DNA of 64,000 nucleotides from Cephalotus follicularis (Eukaryota; Streptophyta; Magnoliopsida; Oxalidales; Cephalotaceae): NCBI GenBank assembly GCA_001972305.1, contig BDDD01001601.1, positions 353,214 to 417,213 of the forward strand, read 5' to 3'. Shown piece by piece: positions 45,560 to 58,069 of this stretch (position 1 is its first letter; each line of letters starts with the position of its first letter). The notes under the pieces were generated by a model. It saw only the letters and a program-made list of their open reading frames with translations, ran no database searches and was not told where the DNA came from. The position numbers and the translations under genes were made by a program.

Positions 45560-48395
45560 TGTAACGCCCGAGATTTTCATGTATTAAAATTTCACAATGT
45601 ATTTGTACTTTTGAATTGTGGAATTAATAAAGGATGGATTTTCCGAGTTTGGTGATGTTTTCCCATCTCTCTAATGTTGAATTTTTGTGTTAAATGCTAA
45701 AAGAATGTAAAAAGGCTAAAACGACGCTGTTCTGGGGGAAACACGTCGACGTCTTTAGAAACACGTCGACGTCCTTGAGGCAAAAAGGGCGCACGTAGCT
45801 GCATGCACATGCACATCGATGCTGACGAAGACATCGACGTCCTTGTGTAAAATGGTGAAAGACATCGACATCTTTGGAAAGACGTCGACGTATTAACTTC
45901 GAATGCCAGGCATGTTACTCTGCTGACAAATAACGTGCAAGAGGAATCTAGTTGGGGCCTTTTTGCAGGCGCCTTGAGGCATGGGTTAGGACGTGTTGGG
46001 CATGCACATTACTCCCTAACTTGCATGACTGAAATTATGAGGACAAGGGTGGCATGAGTGTGTACATGCAAATAGTGCAAGAAGAAAGGGACATGTGTGC
46101 TGGGAATGGATGGTTAGAAGGAAGGTGGCATTGTCTGGCGTGAAGGCTGAGACAGAGACTGAGAAAAGAACCCAGCTGCTGCATGCAGAGGTGGGGGTGT
46201 ATCCTAGACACATGTGGCCTGCAACAAAAACGCAGAAGAAGAAGAAAGGAGGGTGAGTTGCATAAAAGACAGCCTCCACCTCCTACGTTCGGCTGATATT
46301 GATTGGAAAGAAGCGGAGGCTTGAGAGGAACACTGTGAGTGTGAGAAAACAGAAAGTAATGGAGAGAAAACGTTTCCACCATTGTTGAGCTTGGAGCTTG
46401 GAGCTTGGAACTTGTGGCTTGCAGCAACGGGAAGGACCTAGAGGCTGCTGGGACCAGTTTGGAATGTAAAGAGGTGGACTTTCCAGTTTCTAACTTGGGA
46501 CAAAAGGTAGGGGAAAGCCATGATTGTAATCATGAGATTGATATTCATGCATGCTCTATGGTTTTGGTGTATGAAATGCATGATTACTCAACTGATTTTA
46601 TCACTGGAATGATGCCATGATATGGTAGATATGTTTTGAGTATCTGCATGTTGGTTTCCTGCCTTGATTACCTGTTATTGTGCATGATTATGGGTTGTAA
46701 TGGCTACTGTTTGTTAAGTCATGAGGAAGAAGACGATTGCTGCTCGATAGACATCGACGCCTTTTAATAAACATCGATGCCTTTTGGGTTTTGCCTTGTT
46801 ACTGATGTGAAAGGGATCGACGTCTATGGAAAGACATCGACGCCTTAGGCTATCTGGTTGGGTTTTGACGTATTACACCTCAACGCCTAAGGTTCCTACC
46901 TTAATGCGTCGACGCCGTGAACAATACGCTGTCGTTCCAAGGTTCCAGACCTTGAGCGTCTACGCGTGTGGAATGGACATCGACGACTTCTGCAGCAGAA
47001 CACGCTGACTCTAAGGACTTGGACATCGACGTCTATAGGAAAAGACATCGACGCCTTTTAAATGGACATCGACGTCTTCGGCACTGTTTGGGGATTTCCT
47101 TATCTAACGATACGAAACGATCTCGATTCCTGTTAGGGTGCATTTGAGCATTTGTATGCATTGCACATATACTGTTTTACTGCCTGTTTGTACTGTTTGT
47201 ACTTGAATTATGATTTCTAATGTGTTGTTACTTTAGAAATGCATATGTGAATTGAAACTGCTATTTTGAGTACGAACGAATATTGATATCGTATTTTCAA
47301 ATACCTTTGGAAAGCGATTTCCACTACTGAACTGTTTAAAGGTATTTTCTATTGAAAATATATATTTCAAATGTTGTCACTTTTGGAAACATTTTGGAAA
47401 TAACCTGCCTGTTATGGATCAAATCGATCACTACTGTTTACTGTACTGTTACTGATTGAATTCACTATTTGCTCGGTGAATTGCTATGTGTTTGTGCTTG
47501 GGCCACTAGTTGCTTGGCGGAGACTACCAGCACCGACTAGTGGAGGGTTGACCTAGGGGCCAGGAGTATGGCTGGGTAACTCACTATCCTGTACTGTTGC
47601 CTTAGTCGGTTGCCTGATGTAGGGGCCGGAGTAGGAGTGTAGCGTGGGGCCAGGAGTTGGCGGCGCTACACATACTGCCTGTTGTGGTCCTATGTGGACA
47701 TCCTGCCTGTTGTAGTCTTGTGTGGACATCTTGTACTGCCTGTTGGTCCTTTTCGGACATTCCTGTGCTTGTTGATGTAGCCCTGGCCGGGTTACTACTG
47801 TACTGATACTGCATACATATATTTTCTTATATATGTACCCACTGTTGTTTTACTGTACTGTTAAAATATATATATTTCTCATATATATATATGAACTGGT
47901 TTTCCTACACTGCGTCATTTGTGCATACATTACATGACATGCATTTAATGTTGATCCCGAGCTACTTTTATGACTTAGCCAAGTGAGGACAAAGGCTAAC
48001 CCCCTACTTTACAGATTGATGCACTGGACCGGTTGGACTGACATGGATGAAGATCAAGTTGTTATGTTTTTGATTTTTCTTATTCTCCTGACTTGTAATA
48101 AACCTGGTGTTGGTTATGGATTCTGATGTATCGTGTTATGGATTTGTTTACTGATGGATTTTAATCTCGTACTGTAATTCACGCTCCGTTTTTGTGGGCT
48201 TTTAACTTATGACTTGTGATGGGGTAGCGTGCAGTATGGGATGCACGTTACGAGTTTACAGCTTATGTTTTGTTATGCTTCCACAACTGTTGTACCTTGG
48301 ATAAGTTTAAGTTTTATGGTTTTTGCATGAGCTGTATTTTATGTTAATTGCCTTTACCGCTTTAATGTCTGCCTTTTCAAGAACGGGGTGTGACA
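45560..48395 (+). repeat. Element C 3' LTR
   Basis: This 2836-bp LTR runs TGTAACGCCCG...GGGTGTGACA. It is the complete reference LTR for the A/C family here: TATA-like 46261-46268, leader block with donor-like site near 46506, palindrome arrays 45722-45895 and 46745-47080, and an acceptor-like CTAACCCCCTACTTTACAG ending near 48014. TSD CAGTG follows. Confidence 0.95.
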
Positions 48396-48400
48396 CAGTG

Positions 48401-48966
48401 CATGCTAGCCGCTCAGGTCAAAGGAGACAACGTAGGCGTGGACTTACTAGTCACCATAGACTATACACTACCGACACCATAGGAATCCCTATTGACATGG
48501 GTATTGACTATCCAAATAGGGATCTTATTGGTGGGTCAGTTCAGCATCATGCATCCGTGCACGCACCCCACATTAGCTTTAGGATAATACTGAATGGTCC
48601 ATGAAAAGATCCATCCTCCCTCCCTGGGAAAAAGCATAATGTGGCAAGTCTTTACCACAGTTCAACAATGGCACAAAAAAAGTCCACCTTTGACTTGGAA
48701 CAGTTTAGTCACAGGGAATAGGGATCTTATTCTCATGGCCTCAATGGCGAGAGATCCAACCCTTTGATGTGACAAAGCTATATATGGCATACAGTTAATT
48801 ATAATTAATTATTCTGTTCCTTTTGGTAGGTTGGGATGAGCCATATAATCATGCCAATATAAGTAAATTTGCACATCGAACATAAATGGAATACAAAACT
48901 GTATAAATCAAGAGTGTATAAATACAAGCACCAAACCACGTGGCATGTATGGACACCCCTAATCTA
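48401..48966 (-). mobile_element. H1, right part
   Basis: It continues H1 after element C. In reverse, 48401-48770 matches H2 (57480-57840): CTATTTGGA.AGTCAATA, GGTTGGATCTC. It ends at 48966 before the second ACAAA (48967-48971). No gene is present. Confidence 0.6.
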
Positions 48967-51626
48967 ACAAAATGGGCAAGTTAAGGAGAGGGGCATAAAA
49001 CGTACACCTCACCCTAGACCAGTATTGCATGTCACAAACCACATAGTACACTACATCATGTCACAAACCATATAGTATCCAGCATCTGAGTACAAGTACG
49101 GTATCATAAACACAATGATACAAAAAAAAAAGGAAGGTGACCTAGTCACCTAGAACCCGAGCCTCATATGCTCGTATATCACACATCAATCAATGAACGT
49201 GATAAACATAAGACATGTGGGATTCAAATCCTGATCAACTCATCACATAACATTGATACAAATGGCACATAAAATCAAACAGAAGTCTCAAAGACAATAA
49301 AGATTGGAAGGGAATATCCCACTCATAGATTTACTGAACTCGACTATCGCTGACTAACCCCACGATGCTCCGGATCAGAAACAGGATTCGCGTCTACAAT
49401 TCCATTACATGACAACATCCAATAAGCATACTTTCTATGCATATACAACGAAGATGTATATAGTGCACTTCTAAGCTGTATGATAGCTACATCCCCCATT
49501 TTAACACTTATTAGTATTTCTAAACAATCCATGAATCTCAAGGATTCATTAGTACCCCATTCTCATCACTCTTTGGTATAAAACTAGCATTACAACTTAT
49601 TTGGATACATACATATCGAATGCATGAATGCACGTATGAGCTACTTTATGCGTTAAGTTATCATATTGAAGTGAAACTTTCCATATCATAATTAAAAGAT
49701 CCCAGTAGTCTATCATTTGAAAATCGAGTGAAACTGACAAACTCAGCTTTAGTCTCCTTTGTAAAGTCATTGCTAATCAAGTTTTCCGCAAATGCAAAAG
49801 TTTTAAAGATCCAATGGAGTTGAAACTTTGGGAAAGGTGTTTAATCCTACCCAAAAGTCTACCACTAAAAAATAAAGTCAAACTAATGAGCAGAGCTATG
49901 AGCTACTTTGAAAAACTAAGGTTTGAACTATTTTTCCGTAAAAACTGCAAAAAAACGTGACTTTTTGGCCAAATCATATCCGTTTGACACAAAAATTTCA
50001 GGAATGTTTTTAAAAATATATATGAGACTTATGCTCAAAAATCAATTCGAACGGATAAGCAGAGCTATATTCTCCTTTGTAAAATCACCGTTTCAAAACG
50101 ATTTTAGCGTAACTTCGCACTTTTTAGTCCAAACCAAAACTGTTTGGCACGAAACTTTACAGATAATATTTAAACCTATCTTAAGGTCTACCATTAAAAT
50201 TTTCAGTCAATCGGACAACTCTAGGTCTGAAAAGTGTCTAAAACACCATTTCGGTAACATGGCGGCTATAGATGCCGATATCAACCAATAACTCAACAAA
50301 ACCATTCGCAGCACCAACCAACCACAAGTGCTCATTATAAGGCCCTACAAATATGATATAAACCTGTACATATAAAAATGATAAAGTCCCCAAAGCATTC
50401 AAAAAGATGATCTTTACTCTAATATATTTCCATTCTCTTAAACCACAATCTTTTAACATCCATTAATCATATATTATGCAATTATCTACCTTAATATGCT
50501 TCAATTCTTTCTCAAAAACACCCATACAAATAAGGAAATAATCTTTCGTTTAACACCCATAAAACCTGGAAATTCAAGAAGATGGAGGAGATTTAAGCCA
50601 TGATAACACATTACAATTTTACACAATTCATTCCAAAACTCATAAAGAATTCAATTCCTCCTTTAACCCAAATGCAAACCCGCAATTTGTGATGAAATAA
50701 AAGAGGAACCAATTCATTCCATCAAGCTTCCATTCTAATATAGTTATTATCCATTATACAAGTATAATTCATCACCCTAACTAATTCTTCTTAAACCCAA
50801 AATTATAAGAAGAAAAATGCATGATTATGCACCTTAATCAATAAGAAAAGTTATAAAAGTTACTAGATATGGAATAATAAAGATGAAGGAATCACTCTAA
50901 CCTTGTTTCCTTGAGAATTTCTTGAAGAAATGAAGAAGGAAGTGAGGTCTTGCAAAGAAGAATGCGTCGGGAAGCTTGGAATGGGAGAATGTCGTTTCCT
51001 TCCTTTAGAAGCTTAATAATCTCTATACATGGACTAGAATAGAAGCTTGGAGAATGAAGAGTGCATTGGGCCAACGCTACTTGAAGGAAAAAGTGATTTT
51101 TGGGCTTACCACTTGACAATTTCGGCTACACTATAAAGAAGAGGAGCATGGCATGTTTTGGGCCGAATTTCCACAAATCTTAAGCATTATTTTCGGCCTT
51201 ATGCATGCTAAATTTTGCTAGAGGCTTAGTTGATATGATATTTGGCTAAGAAAGATTTGTGCTTATACTTTAACATCAAACAATTTAGATTAAACAAATT
51301 TGCTATCCCATTTGAAAATTTCACTAGCTTAGCCCATTTTTGAAAACCCAACAACTTAATCCATTCAATCATCCAATGGATTAATCCATTAGAAAATTTT
51401 AATAGCTTGGTTCCCAAAATAAATTAATGCATGCTCTAATTAAACACCAAGGTCTCATAAATTATTATACATGGTATGCACACATAAAAATTAATGTCTT
51501 AGCCTAGCAATCCATTAGTGCATGTTTTAAAATTTCACCAATGTCATATCTCAAATTATAATTGGCATGTCCACAAAATAAACTCTTTGATTAACTATAC
51601 TCCAAAATATAACACGGGGTGTTACA
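48967..51626 (-). mobile_element. LTR F1, fourth piece with the LTR start
   Basis: It continues F1 after H1. 48972-49300 matches N at 54515-54830 (ACGTACACCTCACC.TAGACCAGTATTGCATGTCAC). It ends ACGGGGTGTTACA at 51626; on the minus strand this is TGTAACACCCCGT, the LTR start. ATAAG (51627-51631) follows. The F1 pieces total about 4.3 kb. No internal region or gene was seen; 49300-51600 is AT-rich and non-coding, with an old open frame of no recognised family near 49920-50290. Confidence 0.7.
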
Positions 51627-51631
51627 ATAAG

Positions 51632-53356
51632 CCCATTAGAAACTATTAATCACAGTCAATATAGTACAGTAATTACATATATAATGTAATATAAAAGTAG
51701 TTCTCTTTTGAGAAACAATAAAACAGTTCAGTGTAATCTCATTTTGAGAAAACAGTAACAGTAGCAGTAGCAGTAACAGTGGTTCTCCGTAGAGAAAACA
51801 GTGGTTTAAACAGTTAATTGTACATGTAGCACTTTTGCTGGAAATCCTTGAAATCCCCTTTTTTAAAACAGTGGTATTTATACAAAATACTTTGATAGAT
51901 AGCATATATCTATAACAATAAACAAGATACACTTACATAACAGTACAATCAGTAGCAATTCAAGGATTAAACAGTACAATCAATATAACTTTATGTGAAT
52001 CAAACAGTAATAATGCACAATCTGCTCAATTTATAGGAGGTATTGATCCTTAGAAGCATGAATCCGGTAATCCAGTATGATTTCGTGGTTGCCAAGAATA
52101 AACAGTAGGATATCGACCAATTTCAGTACTATTTTTCTCTTAAAAGCTGACAATTCTTCTTAACAGTTGACTATCTATCTTGAATAGTAGGCTATTCTAT
52201 TGCATAGTCAACTGTTTCTCTTTAACAGTAGACTATTCCTATTGAGTAGTCGACTGTTGATCTCAAAAAGTAGACTGTTTTTTCCCACAATATTGATTCA
52301 CAGGATAACAGAAAATAGAGCAATACAATTCTCAATCCAATACACTCCAATATCAACAGGCAATCATATATAACTATCTTGACATAATATACATGATATA
52401 TCTTCAAAATCATGTCATAAAACCTACCTCAATTCGCTATCCTAGAATCAATTTGGATTGATTCTTCTCTTTAGAGCTCCAACTCTCCAACCATTCAATT
52501 CAACTTTAAATTCTAGAATTTAATCTATATTTGCATGTCAACAGTAGATATATATAATGAAAATCAGTACGTATATACCACTGAATAACTATAACAACAA
52601 CTGAATTAAATCAGAAGCTTACCAATTTCCAATTCAAGCTTCTATCTCCACTTGAATACTATTCTAGCATGCTCACAGTATAACAAATGAATTCTCTCTT
52701 TCTCAGTGATATTGCTAACACTCAGCTCAACTCATAAACGTAGCTAATATGGAAAATTCGTTTCAGTGACTCATCATTCCATTAACTCTAACCATTAACG
52801 TTTTCTCTCCTCTCTCAACTGTTTTCTTCCTGTTTTCTGTCAATTTTGTTTTCTCTCTTCTGTTTGCATATTACAGGTGTTGAAGACACATGCAAGACAC
52901 TAATCCTCCTTTGTGATTAGCTGGTGACACGCTTGTGCCACGTTGCCTTGTCATTCATACTATTAACACATGTCCTAATGATTCACGCCATTACTCTGTT
53001 TCTATTCAACACGTAACAGGCCTGTCTGAGCTCTCCCAGTCGACTGTTTTTCTCTAACAGTTGACTGTTCCTTTACGAGTCACCCAGTCGACTGTTCTCT
53101 TCTAACAGTCGACTGTTTCCTCTACGAGTAGCCCAGTCGACTGATCTCTTATAATAGTCGACTGCCAAGTGCCAAATCTTTATTTTCTTAAACTTTACTC
53201 AACCATCTTTCAATTTAGTCCAATGCCATGCAATTAGACCCTTAATAACAACAATTAGCTTAATCCAATGGACCATTAAGCATAAATTTCAAATCAACGT
53301 ATATTTTATTCATCATTTATACAATATACATTAAATTTAAAATTGCGGTTATTACA
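51632..53356 (-). mobile_element. Solo LTR M, 5' part
   Basis: The right end, read in reverse, is TGTAATAACCGCAATTT, the B-type LTR start, followed by the TSD ATAAG (53357-53361). Reverse blocks match the B LTR from its start to about position 1725, where 2629-3300 takes over. It carries CAGTCGACTG palindromes at 53037-53165 and decayed ones at 52140-52275, plus a short CAGTAG/CAGTAA repeat near 51755-51780. It is far more diverged than array B. No gene is present. Confidence 0.8.
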
Positions 53357-53361
53357 ATAAG

Positions 53362-56023
53362 TAAATGTGTAATTTAAATGTTGATGTAGTGATGCTATGT
53401 ATGTGTTGAAACCCTGGTAGCATGCCTTGCCCTCGCGGTCCACCATCTATTGAAGCCGTCTTAGCAACAACTCGCCATTATCTGAAATGGAAAACTGTGA
53501 GGGGGTTAGTCCAAATGAGTAAGTGAGTTGGGACAAGTCATTCCCTATTGCTTCCACACAAACAACTAGATGCGCTAAAAAAAAAAAATACCACAATATA
53601 GAAGAATTGATCCACAAAAAGAACATAGTCCTGAACAAGGTTTTATAATGAAAGCTAACAACTCAATACTGAAACTGAAAATACAATAACTGAAACTAGA
53701 CTATAAGCTCAAAGTAAACATCTGGTCATCCGCTGAATGAAACAGCATAACTAGAGACAATACCATCAGAGTATAACAGGATCGTAATGAAATCAGAGTA
53801 GAATAAAATATCAGGAATAATAGATCAAGGTATGTGCCCTTAAGAAAAGCATAACATCCAAGGATGCTGATACAACTATATATTATCCTATCTCTGTTAT
53901 CACATCTATCTTTGTCACGTCTAATGTCTATACTACTATGTTGTATCATCATCTTCACATCATCATCCTCACATCATCATCCTTACATCGTCATCCTCAC
54001 GTTATCATCCTTATATCGTCATCATTCTCATATCATCATCCACACGCACCGGTACAATATCTTATGTCACCTCCATATCTCATGGAACTGCTATAAATCA
54101 TCTCAGCCACACAGGGTCCGCATCATCACCAGCCACACATGCTACGCATCATCCCAACCACACAGGCTACGGGATCATCCCATCCACATAGGCTACGGGC
54201 TCTAATCTGATCATCATCCCAGCCACACAGGCTACGGGTCTAATATGATAATTATCCCAGCCACACAGGCTACAGGTCAAATTTGTTCATCACCCCAGCC
54301 ACACAAGCAACGAGATCTAATCTAATCATCATCCTAGCCACACAGGCTACGAGATCTAATCTAACCATCAGACTAGCAATATGGTCTGTCAAGTGAGTAA
54401 TGGAGCTCGGATGCACTCATACTCAGCATACCATCGTAGACAATAGTATGCCGCAGATCCAGGCCATGGATGCCCAGGGGCAGTTCCCGCATAACACCCC
54501 ATCATTGACCAACAAGCATGTTAAGGAAAGGGGGCATCAAACGTACACCTCACCATAGACCAGTATTGCATGTCACAAACCACATAGTACACTGCATCAT
54601 GTCACAGACCATATAGTATCCAGCATTAGAGTACAAGTACGGTATCATAAACACAATGATACAAACAAAAATAGCAAGGTGACCTAGTCACCCATAACCC
54701 GAGCCTAATATACTCGTATATCACACATCAATCAACGAACGTGATAAACATAAGACATGTGAGATTCAAATCAAGATCAACGCATCATATAACAAACAAA
54801 AGGGCACATATAATAACTTGAGTATCAAAGACAACAAAAATAAAGGAAGGGAATGTCCCACACACAGTATCAATGCCAATAACCCCCGCGGATTAGCCCC
54901 TCAAAGCTTTGAATTACCTATCGGATCCTCGTCATCGTTTGAAAACTCTACCACACTTCACTCTACATAAACAGCACACTTTTGTTACACCTTACACCCA
55001 AGAAACAAAACGTTGTCACCATCGGAGCTCCGACTTGAATTCAGGCCAATCCGCCGGAGTTCCAACAATACCCAAAACAAACCCCCAAAACTGCTGATCA
55101 ACACATGATTACCAGGGAACCGCCGTGACTAAGTGCAAAATCGCCTGGTCACAACCAACAGCACCAAAGACTCACTGAGTTAGACTTAGCGACTTCCGGA
55201 CAACTCGTCGTGGACCGGCTGAGCTATAACCGGCCTCCATAAGCTATGATTTACACACTGGTGATTGAAACTCGCTAAGACTTGCCTGAAAACGGGCGAT
55301 CACAGCCGGCAGTGAGTTTGACTCACTGAGTCGAATCGTCAGTTATCCAACAACTCTGGCCACTTCACAAAAACACCGGAACACATCCGGCCCAACTCCC
55401 CCATGCTAGAGACTAGGCGAGAATCGACTGCTGTCGTCTTGCCAGAGCTCTAGCCAAGTCACCTCAGTTTCGGTCACGCCATCCACTAGGCTCCACAACC
55501 TTCAGTCTATGCATTGGTGACAGAAACTCGCTATGACTCAGCGCCAAACGTGGCGTCACAGGCGGCAGCGAGTCATCTTGATGAGTTGACTCAACCAGCT
55601 AATTCTAGTCAATTTCGGTCGAATGATGCCTCAGCCACTGTCAAAATGGGAAGAGCTGGTCTTATAGACAATGACCGGCTCAAATCCGATGATATCGGCG
55701 GTAGGGGAGCAACGACAATGATGGTAGAGGGGAAAAGAAAGAAATAGAAAAAAGGAAAAGAGGAAAAAGGAGGTCTTACCGTGCTGTGGACTTCGATCGG
55801 TGCTATCCCTCTCGGTGTCTCACGCCATGTCGGTGTCTTCTCCTGCGCCATATCGCATATCTCTCTCTCTGTCCTGCTTTCTACCTCTCTCATTCTCTCT
55901 TTCTTTTTGAAGGTGCCTAGCGTTTTATAGAAATTCCTGGCACCTTCTAACATTTTTTTAACTAATATTACAGTTGCGCATCTTTTGCTCGTCACACATC
56001 CAAAATGTGACCGGGGTGTCACA
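53362..56023 (-). mobile_element. N, right part: LTR with its start at 56023
   Basis: In reverse it starts TGTGACACCCCGGTCACATT, directly preceded by a polypurine tract (56024-56040), which proves an LTR-internal boundary. It shares its order with F1 (36430-37535 and 48972-49300). It includes tandem repeats near 54100-54370, a GC-richer leader part (54900-55850) and a CT/GA tract near 55855-55910. A 77-codon open frame near 55514 matches no family I know and lies in leader sequence. Confidence 0.75.
54100..54370. repeat. 38-bp tandem repeat in N
   Basis: AGCCACACAGGCTAC recurs at 54221, 54259, 54297 and 54336 (period 38-39). It is preceded by shorter, less regular GCTACGCATCATCCC units and followed by a GGTCTGTCAAGTGAG block shared with F1. 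Confidence 0.85.
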
Positions 56024-56945
56024 ATCTCCCCCCTTTTTAAATATTTTGTCCTCAAAATTTACTCGCTTCACATAGAAAAGGAATCTGAGTACTATCTGCT
56101 CATTTAGTTCATACTCTCCCAAGTACTATTCTCCTTAACATGGATATGTAGAAGCTATCATGGGTACATACCAAAAATTTGCTCACAGATCTGGTATGTA
56201 CAAAACTACAACACATCGCCCAAACATGCTTAACTGCGAAGTTTCCATGGAATCTGATACATTAGTGCTAATATGATCGCACCCCCATGTAATCTAGATC
56301 ATAGATGAGCCTAATCGACAGAAATGCGTCATTTGAGTAGGTCATTCCAGTAACACTCCTATTGCATCATACCTCAGTTGTGTCTGTGTCAGTCATATAA
56401 TGAAGTCTATTGCGACATGCTCACACATTACATCAAAACCACATGAGTCACCCATTCAAGCCAACAAGCACGTTTGTGGGGTTAACGAGACACACGAACA
56501 TCATGCATGTCGGGCGACAAATGCTTGGACAATGAATAAGGAATTAAGTCCCACGTCCATTTGATATTCCTTATCCAACTGCACGAGAAAAGTCTAGTGG
56601 TCCATAACTCGTCGAATGAACAGCGTATGCTTGGAACACAAAAACAACTACATGATCGGCCAACACCTGAAAGGGCATCAGGCAAAAATCTTCCAAGGAC
56701 ATTAGGATTCCATTTCATAAGTATGCTACAAAGGATCTCAAACAGAACCCTCTAATAGCAAGAATGCTCAAGAACCAAAAACTGAAGAAGCATACGCATT
56801 GACAGATCGATGAATCAACATGGAATCATCCAAGCCACTCAATCAAAATATCACCCAAACGCTTAATCATACACAAAGAAAGAGGTTATCTAAATGAACC
56901 AAAAATCAAGACAATGAATAGTCAACACCAAACATGTGGAAACTA
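56024..56945 (-). pseudogene. Decayed gypsy internal 3' region belonging to N
   Basis: It starts with a polypurine tract (minus-strand AAAAAGGGGGGAGAT) after a GAGGACAAAAT end signal like those of A, B and C. Near 56400 a minus-strand stretch resembles the integrase start seen in A (GTCGCAATAGACTTCATTAT against a CACGATGGATTTTGTTTC-type signal). The rest is too decayed to assign domains. This is the oldest coding remnant in the window. Confidence 0.5.
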
Positions 56946-57479
56946 TAATACCTCGTACCTGTTTTAGAGGATTATAAATTAAGGCCTTGTTTGGCTTATG
57001 GAAAGGACTTAAGTGGGAATTGTGGTAAGTTATTTTAAACATGTGGACATGATTAGTTAGGATTATTATATGATATATGGATTAATTTCTTGGAGAAGCT
57101 TTGTGTTTCCCAAGGTGATGATGATAAGATAGGAGTTGGTAAGTGGGCTGGCAATGCCTTCTTGGTTAGTGGAGTTCGGCTTTGAGAGAGAGAAGTGAGA
57201 GAGAGCTGGTTTCTTCTTCTTTTTTCCCCTTCTTCCGTGAGCATTTTCGTTGCCCTCTTTTGCTCGGGAGCTGTGAAGGTGAGCTCTCCTTGTTAGATAG
57301 GAATGTCCCTGCAAGCCAAGAGGTGGCTGCATTAATATGTTTTGTACATATGTTACACTCCAATCTTATACATTCTTAGTTTCATTCGTGTTTTATTGTG
57401 CATATTCGGTAAATATTGGCATTTGCTATATGTATTATCTCAAACCATCTTAATGGATTAGTTGATCATCATGTCAACT
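56946..57479 (+). other. Non-coding, leader-like, unassigned
   Basis: It starts TATAATACCTCGTACC, which resembles a weathered LTR start, and contains a GAGAGA stretch and a CTTCTTCTTTTTTCCCC stretch near 57180-57235, then TGTTAGATAGGAATG. It probably belongs with H2, but H1 has no counterpart for it. Open frames here are low-complexity and not convincing. Confidence 0.35.
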
Positions 57480-58069
57480 GAATACACATATAGCGCCCTG
57501 TCGTACGAGGGGTTGGATCTCATACCTGAGAGGTTTTGAGAATGAGATCCTTACTCCCTTTTGACTAAAATTCCAAGTCATAGGTTCACTTTCTTGGGGC
57601 AATTGATGAACCTCAAAGACTTGCCATGTTATGCTTGCTCCCGATCTTGGGGAGGATGGATTATCTCATACAGGGTGCGTGCAGAGGCATGACACTGAAC
57701 CGACCCACCATAGGTTATCTATTTGGAGAGTCAATACCTCTGTCAATAGAGTTCCTATTGTCGTGGTAGTGTTTAGTCGTAGAGGACTAGTAGATCATAC
57801 GTGATTTACGTTGTATCCTTAGACCTGAGCGACTAGCATGCATTGTGTAGTAATCGCTTGGCTTTGATTTTTGCCTTCCCCAGCACTAGCCACGTGCTGG
57901 CAAACGGGTTGTCTTTGGGCCTTGTGGGAGCTACATTGAGATGTATGGGCGAGTACGCAAGATGGATCATCACACATGTGTTGAAGGTTATAGGCACTAT
58001 AACATCTATGACCATTGAAGACTTGGAAGTCTCGACCGAGCACTTGAGACATGGAAAAAAGTGGTTTCC
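57480..58069 (+). mobile_element. H2: second H copy, with the empty site for element C
   Basis: It matches H1 in reverse on both sides of element C: GGTTGGATCTC (H1 near 48765), AGTCAATA, CGACTAGCATG (48401 side), then GTAATCGCTTGGCTTTGATTT and CCAGCACTAGCCACGTGCTGG (39200-39275 side). At 57838-57855 the two sides meet at a single CATTG, which confirms the C target site. The right edge is set by LTR start I. Confidence 0.8.

Larger units (their letters stand above)
39284..48395 (+). mobile_element. Element C: Ty3/gypsy chromovirus-type LTR retrotransposon, broken
   Basis: LTRs are at 39284-41884 and 45560-48395; the flanks CAATG (39279-39283) and CAGTG (48396-48400) form a TSD with one later change. 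The original site, a single CAATG, is kept in reverse in H2 near 57845. Parts: primer site 41888-41899, gag 41996-43040, pol 43040-45515, polypurine tract 45547-45559. The family is that of element A. The internal region is shorter than expected and has a handful of breaks. By eye the LTRs differ by a few percent where comparable, so it is younger than the layers around it, as nesting requires. Confidence 0.93.

Noticed and set aside
49923-50291. 122-codon frame in F1 as a gene
   Set aside because: It is an AT-rich non-coding LTR region with no recognisable family; a frame of this length is expected by chance.
55514-55747. Possible small host gene (77 codons)
   Set aside because: It lies in the leader part of an LTR with no recognisable domain or splice context.
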